Shown here: piece by piece, positions 1-8,341 of the stretch
How positions within the stretch are numbered: the stretch's first letter is position 1
How the letters are laid out: the number at the start of each line of letters is the position of its first letter
From: CAZQSL01 sp964595945
Lineage (GTDB): Bacteria > UBP15 > UBA6099 > JAJRTR01
NCBI GenBank assembly: GCA_964595945.1
Contig: CAZQSL010000062.1
Span: 1 to 19,945, forward strand
Reading direction: 5' to 3'
Length of the DNA stretch: 19,945 nt
Made by a program: the position numbers and the translations under genes
Notes under the pieces: model-generated
What the model saw: the letters and a program-made list of their open reading frames with translations, nothing else
What the model was told of the DNA's origin: nothing
Database searches by the model: none

Positions 1-1146
1 ACCCCAGCGGCTTTTTCGCCGGTAATCATTTCTCAGGCGTCCGAGTCGTTTACCCTCACGGTTTCCTCGCCAGCACAAGTATCCGTTTCCTCCGCCTCGC
101 TGTTTCCTTCGGCAACTGATCATCCCGCCATTCCTGTGTCCATCATCACTAACGGCCATGACTCGTCCGGCAATTACACTTTTACGGCATCAATACCAAA
201 TCACCTTTCTCCCGGAGCTTACGATATCACAATCGCATTGACGGCAGGCGCCACCCCACACGAGATAACGCACAGAAAAGCATTGTGGGTCATGACAGCA
301 ATGCCCGAAAAGCTTCGCATCGCGGTAATAGCAGACCTGCACTATGGAGATACACGCGGCGTCAACACTGACAAAACGGTCAATTTCAACGATCTACGGG
401 AATCAATCCTGCGGGCAGCCGCAAACTCAAGGCCAGACATTGTATTGCTTGCCGGCGACCTCGCCTATCAACCCGGTCAGTACGGCAGAGATTTTCCCAT
501 GATCGTTTCAAAGGTACAGTCAACAGTCAATGTCCCGGTATTCGCGGTGCCCGGCAATCACGATCTGATGCACTTTTCCGCAGGTCCATTCATGAGCATA
601 AGCGGCGACGCGTTATGGGAAAAACATTTCGGCGCGCGCAACTATACCGCGCGCATCGGCAGCTTTACGCTGATCGCACTCAATACATTCGACCGTTCAG
701 GCGCGGCGCGAGACGCGACAAAGATCATGAGCGCTGGCGGCAATGATTGGGCTGCCCTTGCAAAAGCCGCTTCTGGCAGTGTGACACAACGGCAACTCGA
801 CTGGCTGAAAGCATCTCTCGCGTCGCTCGACGGCACGACACCAATAATTGCCGCACATCATAATCCACGCCGTGATTTTCAATCAAAAGACATCCTGACG
901 CTCGAAGAGACTGTCAGGCCTGAAACGCTTTCCGACGAAATCGAGCAACGTAAAGTCCCGCTGTACATTTACGGGCACCACCATGAAAATCGTGACGAAA
1001 CCTTCGGCTCCACCCGTTACCTGTGCACAATCGCCTCTGGCAGCCACATCGAAGGCCCTGAGGGATGGGGATTCAGAATCATTGAAATCGAACGCGCCGG
1101 CACTGTCACCACAGAATTCATCGAGGTGCGACCAATATCAAAATGA
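1..1146 (+). CDS. Calcineurin-like metallophosphoesterase, 5'-truncated by window
   Basis: The frame is open from base 1, so the true start lies upstream; a GTG at 136 is in frame but has no special claim to be the start. About the first 95 visible residues are Ser/Thr-rich and beta-like, resembling the N-terminal beta-sandwich that precedes the catalytic domain in purple acid phosphatase-like and other secreted phosphoesterases. The catalytic part has the full dinuclear-metal motif set in order: ADLHYGD (Asp at about nt 334), LAGDL, PGNHD (about nt 553), AAHHNP and YGHHHEN (about nt 973). By family knowledge it hydrolyses phosphomono- or diesters with two bound metals; the substrate cannot be told. 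The N-terminal domain suggests export, but the signal peptide would lie outside the window. The next gene follows after 55 nt on the same strand. Confidence 0.9.
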   Translation, partial: TPAAFSPVIISQASESFTLTVSSPAQVSVSSASLFPSATDHPAIPVSIITNGHDSSGNYTFTASIPNHLSPGAYDITIALTAGATPHEITHRKALWVMTAMPEKLRIAVIADLHYGDTRGVNTDKTVNFNDLRESILRAAANSRPDIVLLAGDLAYQPGQYGRDFPMIVSKVQSTVNVPVFAVPGNHDLMHFSAGPFMSISGDALWEKHFGARNYTARIGSFTLIALNTFDRSGAARDATKIMSAGGNDWAALAKAASGSVTQRQLDWLKASLASLDGTTPIIAAHHNPRRDFQSKDILTLEETVRPETLSDEIEQRKVPLYIYGHHHENRDETFGSTRYLCTIASGSHIEGPEGWGFRIIEIERAGTVTTEFIEVRPISK

Positions 1147-1201
1147 TAGCACTTCGCGAAATTTGCCACAATGTAACAGACTCAAGCAAATGAGGGGCGC
1201 C

Positions 1202-1822
1202 ATGATCTATGAAAGAATAGTCGTAGGACCATTCTGTGAAAATACCTACATAGCCGGTACGACTGAAAGCAGCTCATGTATAGTGATCGACCCTGGTGAT
1301 GAGGCGGAACGCATCATCAAGGCGGCAGAACGCATGAGACTGAAAATTGAACTGATTGTCGCGACACATGCCCACGTCGATCACATAGGAGCAGTGGCGG
1401 GACTCAAGGCTGCCACGGGGGCGCCGTTCAGGCTTGCCGAAGCCGAGATGCCACTTGTACAGGCTTACGACTTGCAATGCTCCATGTTCGGCGTCCGCCT
1501 CGGGCAAAAACCCACGATCGACAGTTTCATCACCGATGGTGAAATCATCTACGCGGGAGGACTAGAATTCAGAGTGATCTCTACCTCAGGGCATTCACCC
1601 GGCGGACTCTGCCTCCTCGCTGGCAAGGCGCTTTTCTGCGGCGATACGCTTTTCGAAGGTTCGATTGGCCGCACTGACTTGCCGGGCGGCAATCATAAAA
1701 CTCTCATTGACAACATTAAGAGCAAGCTCCTGATACTTGACGGCGATATATCCATCCTTCCGGGACACGGTGACTCTTCGACAATAGGTTATGAAAAGTT
1801 GCACAATCCCTACTGCAGATGA
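1202..1822 (+). CDS. Metallo-beta-lactamase-fold hydrolase, glyoxalase II-like (YcbL type)
   Basis: The product is 206 residues with the complete glyoxalase II/MBL metal ligand set: THAHVDH (residues 55-61), GHSPGG (His131), CGDTLF (Asp148) and LPGHG (His189). The GRTDLPGG stretch and the ending GHGDSSTIG...NPYC are typical of small YcbL-type hydroxyacylglutathione hydrolase-like proteins, which lack the C-terminal substrate domain of true glyoxalase II. It probably hydrolyses a small thioester in the cytoplasm; the substrate is unknown. The start is set by GAGGGG at 1192-1197, four bases before the ATG; an in-frame ATG at 1190 lies beside the Shine-Dalgarno itself and is unlikely. It sits between a phosphoesterase and an AlkC glycosylase with gaps of 55 and 57 nt, so the three may be co-transcribed. 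Confidence 0.92.
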   Translation: MIYERIVVGPFCENTYIAGTTESSSCIVIDPGDEAERIIKAAERMRLKIELIVATHAHVDHIGAVAGLKAATGAPFRLAEAEMPLVQAYDLQCSMFGVRLGQKPTIDSFITDGEIIYAGGLEFRVISTSGHSPGGLCLLAGKALFCGDTLFEGSIGRTDLPGGNHKTLIDNIKSKLLILDGDISILPGHGDSSTIGYEKLHNPYCR

Positions 1823-1879
1823 TATTATCAGAATGAGAATCAACGAATTATTATTTTTTTCCAGCGAAGGATGCCATAT

Positions 1880-2980
1880 ATGGGCGAGCCTTTTAAAAAC
1901 ACGCTGTTTTCCGACGAGATAATCTCAGAGATTGCCTCATCGTTTTCCTCATCATATTCTAAATTCGATACTGCTGCATTTCTTTCAGCAGTCCACGACA
2001 CGAAATGGCCTGAACGCGAACTCAAAGACAGGCTCCGACACATCACAAAAATGGCACACAAACAGCTCCCGGAAATTTTTCCCGATGCGTTACCGATCCT
2101 CTACAGAGCAAACCGGCATTTCAAACAGGGCGGATTTGCGGCGATGGTTTTTTCGGAATATGTTGCACTTTACGGGCTCGATGACTGGGAGCTTTCCATG
2201 TACGCTCTTGAGACTTTTACACAAACAATCTCGGCGGAATTCGCCATCCGCCCATTTCTGCACAAAGATTTTACCATCACGATGAAGCGGATGCTTGCCT
2301 GGAGCCGACACGATCACGAAGGAGTGCGCCGCCTCGCAAGCGAGGGATGCCGCCCATATCTGCCGTGGGGGCTCGCAATCCCCGCGCTCAAACGAGACCC
2401 GGCCCATATCCTCGTCATCCTCGAAAATCTCAAGAATGATCCTTCTGAAAATGTGCGTCGAAGTGTGGCGAACAATCTCAACGATATTTCACGCGATCAC
2501 CCGGACAAGGTGATCGGCACTATCAAACGATGGCACAAGGAAGACATCGGCGATTTCGACAAGATGGCATCTCGCGCGCTTCGCACACTTATCAAGAAAG
2601 GTAATCCCCAGGCTCTCGAACTCCACGGCGTCAAGGGCAAGGCCCGCGTCAACATAGCCTATTTTGACATCAGGCCCGATACTATCTCTATCGGTGACTC
2701 CATCAGTATCAATTTCGATGTACTCTCTACAGACGGCGATGACCAGACCCTCGTGATCGACTATATTGTGCACCATGTCCGCGCCGACGGTTCCCTGAGT
2801 CCAAAAGTCTTCAAGCTCAAGAAGACCGTGATCCCTCCGAAAAGCAAAATATCAATCACAAAAAAACACAGTTTCGCTCAGGTCACGACCCGCCGTTATT
2901 ATCCTGGCCGCCACTTGATAGAGATTCAGATCAACGGCACTGTTTTCAGCGGCGGCGAGATTATCGTCAATCCCGAATAA
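1880..2980 (+). CDS. alkC: AlkC-type DNA alkylation repair glycosylase
   Basis: The product is 366 residues. The opening GEPFKNTLF resembles the EPLKN start of AlkC proteins. An all-helical HEAT-like region follows (about residues 10-245) with VRRLASEGCRPYLPWG, a signature of the AlkC/AlkD superfamily, and SENVRRSVANNLNDIS. The last ~110 residues are beta-rich (from KARVNIAYFDI to the end), matching the Ig-like domain that distinguishes AlkC from AlkD. By family knowledge AlkC removes 3-methyladenine and 3-methylcytosine without flipping the base. The start at 1880 is chosen because GAAGG (1866-1870) is nine bases upstream; an ATG at 1871 directly abuts that site. No obvious hairpin terminator follows the stop. 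Confidence 0.85.
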   Translation: MGEPFKNTLFSDEIISEIASSFSSSYSKFDTAAFLSAVHDTKWPERELKDRLRHITKMAHKQLPEIFPDALPILYRANRHFKQGGFAAMVFSEYVALYGLDDWELSMYALETFTQTISAEFAIRPFLHKDFTITMKRMLAWSRHDHEGVRRLASEGCRPYLPWGLAIPALKRDPAHILVILENLKNDPSENVRRSVANNLNDISRDHPDKVIGTIKRWHKEDIGDFDKMASRALRTLIKKGNPQALELHGVKGKARVNIAYFDIRPDTISIGDSISINFDVLSTDGDDQTLVIDYIVHHVRADGSLSPKVFKLKKTVIPPKSKISITKKHSFAQVTTRRYYPGRHLIEIQINGTVFSGGEIIVNPE

Positions 2981-3006
2981 CATCTGTTTTCATTTCCCCA
3001 GACACA

Positions 3007-3022
3007 TGTGACATAGCTCACA
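3007..3022. promoter_or_regulatory. CRP/FNR-family consensus palindrome
   Basis: The site reads TGTGACATAGCTCACA, an exact TGTGA-N6-TCACA dyad, which is the E. coli CRP consensus. It lies 154 nt before the zinc-ribbon gene in the gap after alkC. A possible -10 element TATCAT is at 3058-3063 with no good -35, as expected for an activator-dependent promoter. Which Crp/Fnr-family regulator binds is not knowable from this window. Confidence 0.55.
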
Positions 3023-3175
3023 CGGTATTATTTTCAGCCACCCAAATAAAAATACGCTATCATTGCGTCTAAATTGGCAAGTTTCAGAAACTGGCTCCAA
3101 TACACAAGCTGTCGTGTATTCTCAAACTGCCGCGGCAAAGTCCTGAACGACAAAAAGAAATTTAGAGGTGGTACA

Positions 3176-4159
3176 ATGTCAATTGCAAACATCGACACAC
3201 AAAACATCTGGCAGGTTATCTATCAGTCCCAAATGAAGATAAACAGGATCGACCCTTCGGCTGCCACCGTCAATACCTCAGCCACATCCTTGCCCGCAGT
3301 GGCCGAAGCTGGTGAATCATTCGCCGCTTCGGACGTATCGGAGCTGCTGTCGCAGCTTTCGGTCATACAGAGTTCTGACACACAGTCATTTCAGGAAACC
3401 ATGAACAGCATCGTCGAAGAACTGGAAAACGCTTCTGCGGAAACCGATGATGATTATGAAGCGCAGATGCTCAGTGATCTCGCGGAACGATTCAAGATAG
3501 CAGCCGAAACAGGGGATCTTTCCTATATACTTCCGGCACATGTGTCCGGTCAGGATGAGGCAGCTGAAAACGCGTTGCCGTCATCGGCAACCAGTGCGGC
3601 ATCCACGGATTCGGCAGGTGCGGCAGTCGCGAGCGCCGTTACCGCTGTCGGCAGTACGGGCAGTTCTTCCGGCGGCACGGATACTGAAAGCGCGGCATTA
3701 CAGGCTGCTGACGAAACATCCGAAGCAGAGGACACGGAAAAAACCGAAGGTACCGGCGGCGCAGGCGGAGCATCAAAAACAAGCAACTCCGCCTGCATAG
3801 TATGCGGTGCTTCTCTGTCGGAAGACGCTACCGTATGCCCACAATGCGGCGCTGCCCAGACTGATGATATTCTGGAAACTTCTTCGGATTCGGCCTCATC
3901 AGCTGCGGGAGACATCATTGCCGGCACAACGACTGCTACTACCGACGCTGATGACCAGTCCGAACAGGCAGCCATCAACGCAAACACATGGAAGATCAGC
4001 CAATATCTGCTCAATCTCTCGAACAAGTACGACTCCGGGCTTTCAGATGTGCTTTCGCAATTTGTCACCGATGACGACACTGCTTCCAGCACATTCAATT
4101 CGATACGTGACATCATATCATCAGCCGCAAAAAATGTGTCGTCTGAACTCGCGGGATGA
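3176..4159 (+). CDS. Acidic low-complexity protein with a single zinc ribbon, function unknown
   Basis: The product is 327 residues with no signal peptide or membrane segment, so it is probably cytoplasmic. The start follows AGAGG at 3164-3168 with a 7-base spacer. The N-terminal ~120 residues look helical (IWQVIYQSQMKI, then DVSELLSQLSVIQ). A Ser/Ala/Thr/Glu-rich linker spans about 125-205. A four-Cys zinc ribbon (C207, C210, C221, C224; CIVC...CPQC) follows, then a second acidic Ser/Thr linker and a helical C-terminal tail (about 270-327) containing WKISQYLLNLSNKY. I do not recognise the family beyond the ribbon. The papain-like lipoprotein gene begins 64 nt downstream, so the two are probably co-transcribed. 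Scaffold or regulatory roles would fit but are not shown. Confidence 0.7.
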   Translation: MSIANIDTQNIWQVIYQSQMKINRIDPSAATVNTSATSLPAVAEAGESFAASDVSELLSQLSVIQSSDTQSFQETMNSIVEELENASAETDDDYEAQMLSDLAERFKIAAETGDLSYILPAHVSGQDEAAENALPSSATSAASTDSAGAAVASAVTAVGSTGSSSGGTDTESAALQAADETSEAEDTEKTEGTGGAGGASKTSNSACIVCGASLSEDATVCPQCGAAQTDDILETSSDSASSAAGDIIAGTTTATTDADDQSEQAAINANTWKISQYLLNLSNKYDSGLSDVLSQFVTDDDTASSTFNSIRDIISSAAKNVSSELAG

Positions 4160-4223
4160 ATATCGTAAGAGTACGGGTCTCCTGAGCCACCGGAGATATA
4201 TGACAATAAAATGCGGAGGCGGC

Positions 4224-6410
4224 ATGAAAAAGAACGGACTGTTATCACTGTATCTCATTCTGCTGTCATTGACCATCACAATGATTGCCGGATGTGGCGG
4301 GGGCAAGTCATCAGAAGATTCGGCTTCGACAGTGAGTGCCGCAGATGAAATCAATGCAAAAATTGCGGAAGAACAAGCAGAATGGCAAGCCGGTGACACG
4401 GAAATATCAGTGCTGAGCGATGAAGTAAAATTTAAACTCGCAGGGTTTATCGCCCCGACCACCGCAGTCAAACGCTCCGCTCCCAAAACGCTTTACGCGG
4501 CGAGTTCGTTGCCCGCTTATCTCGATTGGCGCTCAAATTCAGGGGACTTTCTTACACCCATTAAGGACCAGGGTGACTGCGGCAGTTGCGTCGCTCATGC
4601 CGCTCTCGCCGTTGTGGAGTCAGCTATCAAGATCAATGGCAATTCTGCGACAGCCACCCCTGATCTTTCAGAATCAGACTTGTTTTCCTGCGGCGGCGCA
4701 AAGTGTTCGGAAGGCTGGACCTTCGACGATGCGGCCGGACGCTTGCAAAGTACCGGCGTCGTAGATGAGGCATGCCTGCCCTATCAGGATTCGGACAACG
4801 CATGTTCGCTCCGCTGCTCTGACTGGCAGTCGCGTCTCACAAAAATATCGGGATGGAGCTATCTGCCCGAATCTGATAAAACGGCTATGAAAAGCGCTCT
4901 TGTCTCAGGCCCGATTATGGCGGCTATCGACGTGTATGAAGACTTTTATTACTACACATCCGGCGTTTACTCACATGTCAGTGGCAAATATGTCGGGGGA
5001 CACGCTATCACTATTGTAGGATATGACGATGCGAACTCCGCATGGATCATCAAAAACAGTTGGGGCACGGGCTGGGGTGATAAGGGATACGGCAAGATCA
5101 GGTACGGGCAGGTCAATATCGAAGAGTATCCTCTCTACATGACAGTTTCATCAGTCACCACGGCGCCGACTGTCACGACATCCGTGTCTCCCACGACTAT
5201 CGACCTCGCGTCTTCGAAAACCGCTACTGTCTCCTGCGCGACCACCGGCACTGTCACCACCACTGAAACGCGTTGTTCCTCCACTTCTTCCTGGGTGACT
5301 TCATCGTCCGGATCAGCCATTTGTACATACTCATCGACCGGCTCCTACACCCCGGCATGCCGTATCAATGGCTCAATCACAGACGATGCAAATACACCCG
5401 TCACAGTCACTGATTCATCCTCCACAACAACCAGGATCACTGCGTCAGTCACTCCGGCCAAAGGTACTACGGCAACCACATTCAAGCTCTCCTGCTCCGC
5501 ATCAGGAGGCACGATAAGCAAACTCGAAGGAAAATGCGCAACCGCCAATTCATGGTCTGACATTACTTCCGCGAAAACCCTTAACTGCACATACTCCGCG
5601 GCAGGCACCTACACCCCGTCTTGCCGCGCTAACAACACTACCACAGCTAACGCTTCTTCGGTGACAGTCACTGCCGCCACGACCGGCACCGCTACTGTAA
5701 CCCCCACTTCCGGCACAACCCTCGACTCATTCAAAACCACCTGCACACCATCGGTTTCCAATGCAAAGATCGAAGGCCGTTGCGCCGCCAGCTCAAAATG
5801 GGGCGCCGTCTCAGGCACAAGCTTCACATGTAAGTATTCCGCAGCCGGCACATATACATCAGCATGCCGTTTCGGTGGATCGACAGTCGCAAACGCACCG
5901 GCTGTCACTATAACAAAGCCCATACTCGCCGCTACCGTAACCCCCACTTCCGGCACAGTGAACGATACGTATATTCTCACATGCAAACCTTCGGGGTTTA
6001 CTCCTTCCTCACTCGAAGGCCGATGCGGAGCAAGCTACAAGTGGGGCAAAACATCTGATTCATCACTCACTTGCAAATATTCGGCTGGTGGCAAATACAC
6101 CCCATCATGCCGCGCAAACGGTTCACTCCAGACTGACGCATCAACCGTCACGGTGAAATCTGCGACCACCGTCAAAGCTACAATGAATCCATCTTCCGGC
6201 GCCACTTCAACAAAGTACAAACTGACATGCGCCGTGTCCGGTGGCACAGCAAAAACGCTCGAAGCCAGGTGTAAATCATCAAGCTCATGGCAGACTCTGC
6301 CGCGGGGCGCCACAGGCGGCACCTGTGCGTACAATATAAAAGGCACCTTTACCCCCGGGTGCAGGGTCGATTCAACAACCGTGTCGGAAACTACCGTTAC
6401 TGTCAAATAG
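4224..6410 (+). CDS. Papain-family (C1A) cysteine protease lipoprotein with five Cys-rich C-terminal repeats
   Basis: The product is 728 residues; its start follows GGAGG at 4215-4219. Residues 1-24 are a lipoprotein signal peptide ending in the lipobox IAGC (Cys24). Residues 25-95 form a short, charged possible propeptide. The catalytic domain (about 96-310) starts LPAYLDWR and carries the oxyanion Gln116 and nucleophile Cys122 in DQGDCGSCVAHA, His260 in GGHAITIVGYD and Asn278 in IKNSWGTGWGD; all key C1A residues are present. The usual Trp after the nucleophile is Val. Residues 318-728 are five tandem beta-like repeats of about 80-86 residues, each with four Cys. It is predicted to be an envelope-anchored, surface or periplasmic protease, with the repeats as a stalk or binding region. 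It ends at a bidirectional terminator. Confidence 0.9.
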   Translation: MKKNGLLSLYLILLSLTITMIAGCGGGKSSEDSASTVSAADEINAKIAEEQAEWQAGDTEISVLSDEVKFKLAGFIAPTTAVKRSAPKTLYAASSLPAYLDWRSNSGDFLTPIKDQGDCGSCVAHAALAVVESAIKINGNSATATPDLSESDLFSCGGAKCSEGWTFDDAAGRLQSTGVVDEACLPYQDSDNACSLRCSDWQSRLTKISGWSYLPESDKTAMKSALVSGPIMAAIDVYEDFYYYTSGVYSHVSGKYVGGHAITIVGYDDANSAWIIKNSWGTGWGDKGYGKIRYGQVNIEEYPLYMTVSSVTTAPTVTTSVSPTTIDLASSKTATVSCATTGTVTTTETRCSSTSSWVTSSSGSAICTYSSTGSYTPACRINGSITDDANTPVTVTDSSSTTTRITASVTPAKGTTATTFKLSCSASGGTISKLEGKCATANSWSDITSAKTLNCTYSAAGTYTPSCRANNTTTANASSVTVTAATTGTATVTPTSGTTLDSFKTTCTPSVSNAKIEGRCAASSKWGAVSGTSFTCKYSAAGTYTSACRFGGSTVANAPAVTITKPILAATVTPTSGTVNDTYILTCKPSGFTPSSLEGRCGASYKWGKTSDSSLTCKYSAGGKYTPSCRANGSLQTDASTVTVKSATTVKATMNPSSGATSTKYKLTCAVSGGTAKTLEARCKSSSSWQTLPRGATGGTCAYNIKGTFTPGCRVDSTTVSETTVTVK
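5175..6407 (+). repeat. Five tandem ~80-residue four-Cys repeats in the protease gene
   Basis: The repeats start at about protein residues 318, 405, 489, 568 and 650. Each has the form VTP.SGT...L.C....LEGRC....W......C.YSAAGTYTPSCR, with Cys at 338/351/367/379, 424/438/455/467, 507/520/536/548, 587/601/617/629 and 669/683/701/713. The regular spacing suggests two disulfides per module in an Ig-like fold. The repeats are diverged in sequence, unlike the near-identical units in the fibre gene further on. Confidence 0.85.
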
Positions 6411-6420
6411 CAGAACTTAC

Positions 6421-6445
6421 CGGCTGGATGCCCGTGATCCAGCCG
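6421..6445. other. Stem-loop just after the protease stop codon
   Basis: CGGCTGGAT (6421-6429) pairs perfectly with ATCCAGCCG (6437-6445) around a 7-base loop, beginning 10 bases after the stop codon. It has no T-run after it, so it is more likely a 3' end stabiliser or a small dispersed repeat than an intrinsic terminator. Confidence 0.5.
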
Positions 6446-6488
6446 TTAGGGCAAATCCTACATGCTTCAAGGGTGTTGCAACTCAACG

Positions 6489-6517
6489 AAAAAGCCTCCC
6501 GGCAGGGAGGCTTTTTT
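6489..6517. terminator. Bidirectional rho-independent terminator
   Basis: The stem is GCCTCCC (6494-6500) pairing with GGGAGGC (6505-6511) around GGCA. It is flanked by AAAAA on the left and TTTTTT on the right, so it can work in both directions. It lies exactly between the convergent protease (+) and leuD (-) genes. Confidence 0.93.
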
Positions 6518-6544
6518 GTGTTGTCCGATGTGATTGCGTGTAAT

Positions 6545-7042
6545 CTATGCTGACTGGGTTTTCACCCACTCGATGAGGCCCCCGGCGTTGATAATGCCGG
6601 TGATGAATTCAGGGAAGGCAGCGCCTTCGAAATTCGTGCCTTTTGTGAGATTGGTGACTTTGCCGGTCTCGGTATCTATCTCGATCTCGTCACCTTCGTC
6701 GGTGGCGGCCCAAAGTTCGTTAACTTCGAGGACTGGCAGGCCGATGTTGATGGCGTTGCGAAAGAAGATGCGCGCAAACGATGTGGCGATGACGGCCGTG
6801 ACGCCTGCGGCCTTGATGCAGAGCGGGGCGTGTTCGCGCGAGCTGCCGCAACCGAAGTTGTCGCCTGCGATGATGATGTCGCCGGGTTTAACCTTGTTGA
6901 CGAAATCCGGATCGGCGTCTTCCATGCAGTGTTTCGCGAGTTCCTTTTCGTCGAACGTCGTGAGATAGCGTGCGGGGATGATGAGGTCGGTATCGACATT
7001 GTGTGCGAACTTCCAGACCTTACCTTTTATGATCTTTTGCAT
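6545..7042 (-). CDS. leuD: 3-isopropylmalate dehydratase small subunit (LeuD, short LeuCD2 type)
   Basis: The product is 165 residues, the usual length for the archaeal-like LeuD2/HacB subfamily. It shows the swivelling-domain hallmarks: NVDTDLIIPARYL near the N-terminus and FGCGSSREHAP (residues 63-73), which contacts substrate. With LeuC it isomerises 2- to 3-isopropylmalate in leucine synthesis. The loop after PARY reads LTT (27-29) and lacks the Arg found in homoaconitase small subunits (YLRT), which favours isopropylmalate over homoaconitate; this is from memory of the family. GGAG lies seven bases before the ATG. The gene follows leuC after 30 nt. Confidence 0.92.
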   Translation of the reverse strand: MQKIIKGKVWKFAHNVDTDLIIPARYLTTFDEKELAKHCMEDADPDFVNKVKPGDIIIAGDNFGCGSSREHAPLCIKAAGVTAVIATSFARIFFRNAINIGLPVLEVNELWAATDEGDEIEIDTETGKVTNLTKGTNFEGAAFPEFITGIINAGGLIEWVKTQSA

Positions 7043-7072
7043 TTGTATTCTCCAGATAACCTGCCGTTACCA

Positions 7073-8332
7073 TCAGATAGCTTCGGGATGGACGATTTCG
7101 CCAGCGACGGCTGAAGCGGCCGCTACTGCGGGGTTGGCAAGGTAAACTTCGCTTGTTGGGTGTCCCATGCGTCCGACGAAGTTGCGGTTGGTGGTGCTGA
7201 TTGCGACTTCTCCATCAGCGAGGATGCCCATGTGACCTCCGAGGCAGGGGCCGCAGGTCGGTGTACTGACCGCCGCTCCGGCATTGACGAATATCTCGAA
7301 GAGTCCTTCCTTCATGGCCGCGAGGTAAATGTCCTGTGTGGCCGGTAGGACGATCATCCTGACATCGGGGTGCACTTTTTTGCCCTTGATGACCTGTGCC
7401 GCGAGGCGCAGGTCGTCGAGCCAGCCATTGGTGCAGCTACCCACGATGGACTGGTTGATCTTTGTGCCTTTGAGTTCGCCGACGGGCTTCACGTTTTCGG
7501 GCAGGTGCGGACATGCCACGACCGGGCCGAGCGTGTCGAGATCGATTTCGACGATTTGTGAATAGACGGCATCTGGATCGCTCCTGTAGACGATGCCTTT
7601 GCGGTCGGTGCGTCCCGCGAGGAATTCGGCAGTGAGCGAGTCGGCTTCGAAAATGCCGTTTTTGCCGCCGGCTTCGATGGCCATGTTAGCCATTGTGAAG
7701 CGGTCATAAATGGTAAGGTCGGCAATGCCTTCGCCCTTGAATTCCATGGCTTTGTAGCGTGCGCCGTCGACACCGATCTTTGCGATGGTCTGCAGGATGA
7801 TGTCTTTGCCGTAAACCCATTTGCCTCGTTTGCCCTTGTAGACAAAAGCGATGGTTTCGGGCACCTTGAGCCAGATGGCGCCGAGCGCCCATGCCGCCGC
7901 AAGGTCTGTGCTGCCTACACCCGACGAAAAGGCGCCGAGTGCGCCGTAGGTGCATGTGTGGCTGTCGGCCCCGATCACGAGGTCGCCCGGCGAGACAAGT
8001 CCCTGTTCGGGAAGAAGTACGTGACAGACGCCTGTGCGGCCTACCTCGAAGTATTTCTTAACCCCTTGTTCCTTTGCGAATTCCCGCATGGTCTTCGCCT
8101 GCTGAGCCGACTTTATGTCCTTGTTGGGGATAAAGTGGTCATTGACAAGTACCAGCCGGTCGGGGTCGCACACGCGGTCGAGTCCGACTTTCCTGAACTC
8201 CTGAATCGCCGGGGGCGCGGTTACGTCGTGCCCCAGCATGAGGTCGCAGCGGGCCATTACTATCTCGCCCGGCCGGACCGTGTCTTTGCCGCTGTGAGCG
8301 GCGATGATCTTTTCAGTAAGTGTCATTCCCAT
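7073..8332 (-). CDS. leuC: 3-isopropylmalate dehydratase large subunit (LeuC, short LeuCD2 type)
   Basis: The product is 419 residues, typical of the short LeuC2/HacA branch of the aconitase superfamily. The [4Fe-4S] ligands are visible as C300 (VGSCTNGW), C360 and C363 (TPTCGPC). Other family landmarks are GADSHTCTYGALGAF and the opening MGMTLTEKI. It forms the catalytic dehydratase with LeuD. The start is taken at 8332; an ATG at 8326 is also possible. Neither has a Shine-Dalgarno, and a promoter-like pair sits immediately upstream, suggesting a leaderless or very short-leader message. leuA and leuB are not in this window. Citramalate/maleate or homoaconitate activity cannot be fully excluded. 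Confidence 0.93.
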   Translation of the reverse strand: MGMTLTEKIIAAHSGKDTVRPGEIVMARCDLMLGHDVTAPPAIQEFRKVGLDRVCDPDRLVLVNDHFIPNKDIKSAQQAKTMREFAKEQGVKKYFEVGRTGVCHVLLPEQGLVSPGDLVIGADSHTCTYGALGAFSSGVGSTDLAAAWALGAIWLKVPETIAFVYKGKRGKWVYGKDIILQTIAKIGVDGARYKAMEFKGEGIADLTIYDRFTMANMAIEAGGKNGIFEADSLTAEFLAGRTDRKGIVYRSDPDAVYSQIVEIDLDTLGPVVACPHLPENVKPVGELKGTKINQSIVGSCTNGWLDDLRLAAQVIKGKKVHPDVRMIVLPATQDIYLAAMKEGLFEIFVNAGAAVSTPTCGPCLGGHMGILADGEVAISTTNRNFVGRMGHPTSEVYLANPAVAAASAVAGEIVHPEAI

Positions 8333-8341
8333 AATGTGGAT

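Noticed and set aside
4178..4196. A small hairpin between the zinc-ribbon gene and the protease gene
   Set aside because: The stem is only five pairs with a nine-base loop and no T-run, too weak to call a terminator.
3550..4248. A 232-codon open frame on the - strand
   Set aside because: It lies antisense to the zinc-ribbon gene and mirrors its low-complexity codons; no ribosome site or recognisable domain.
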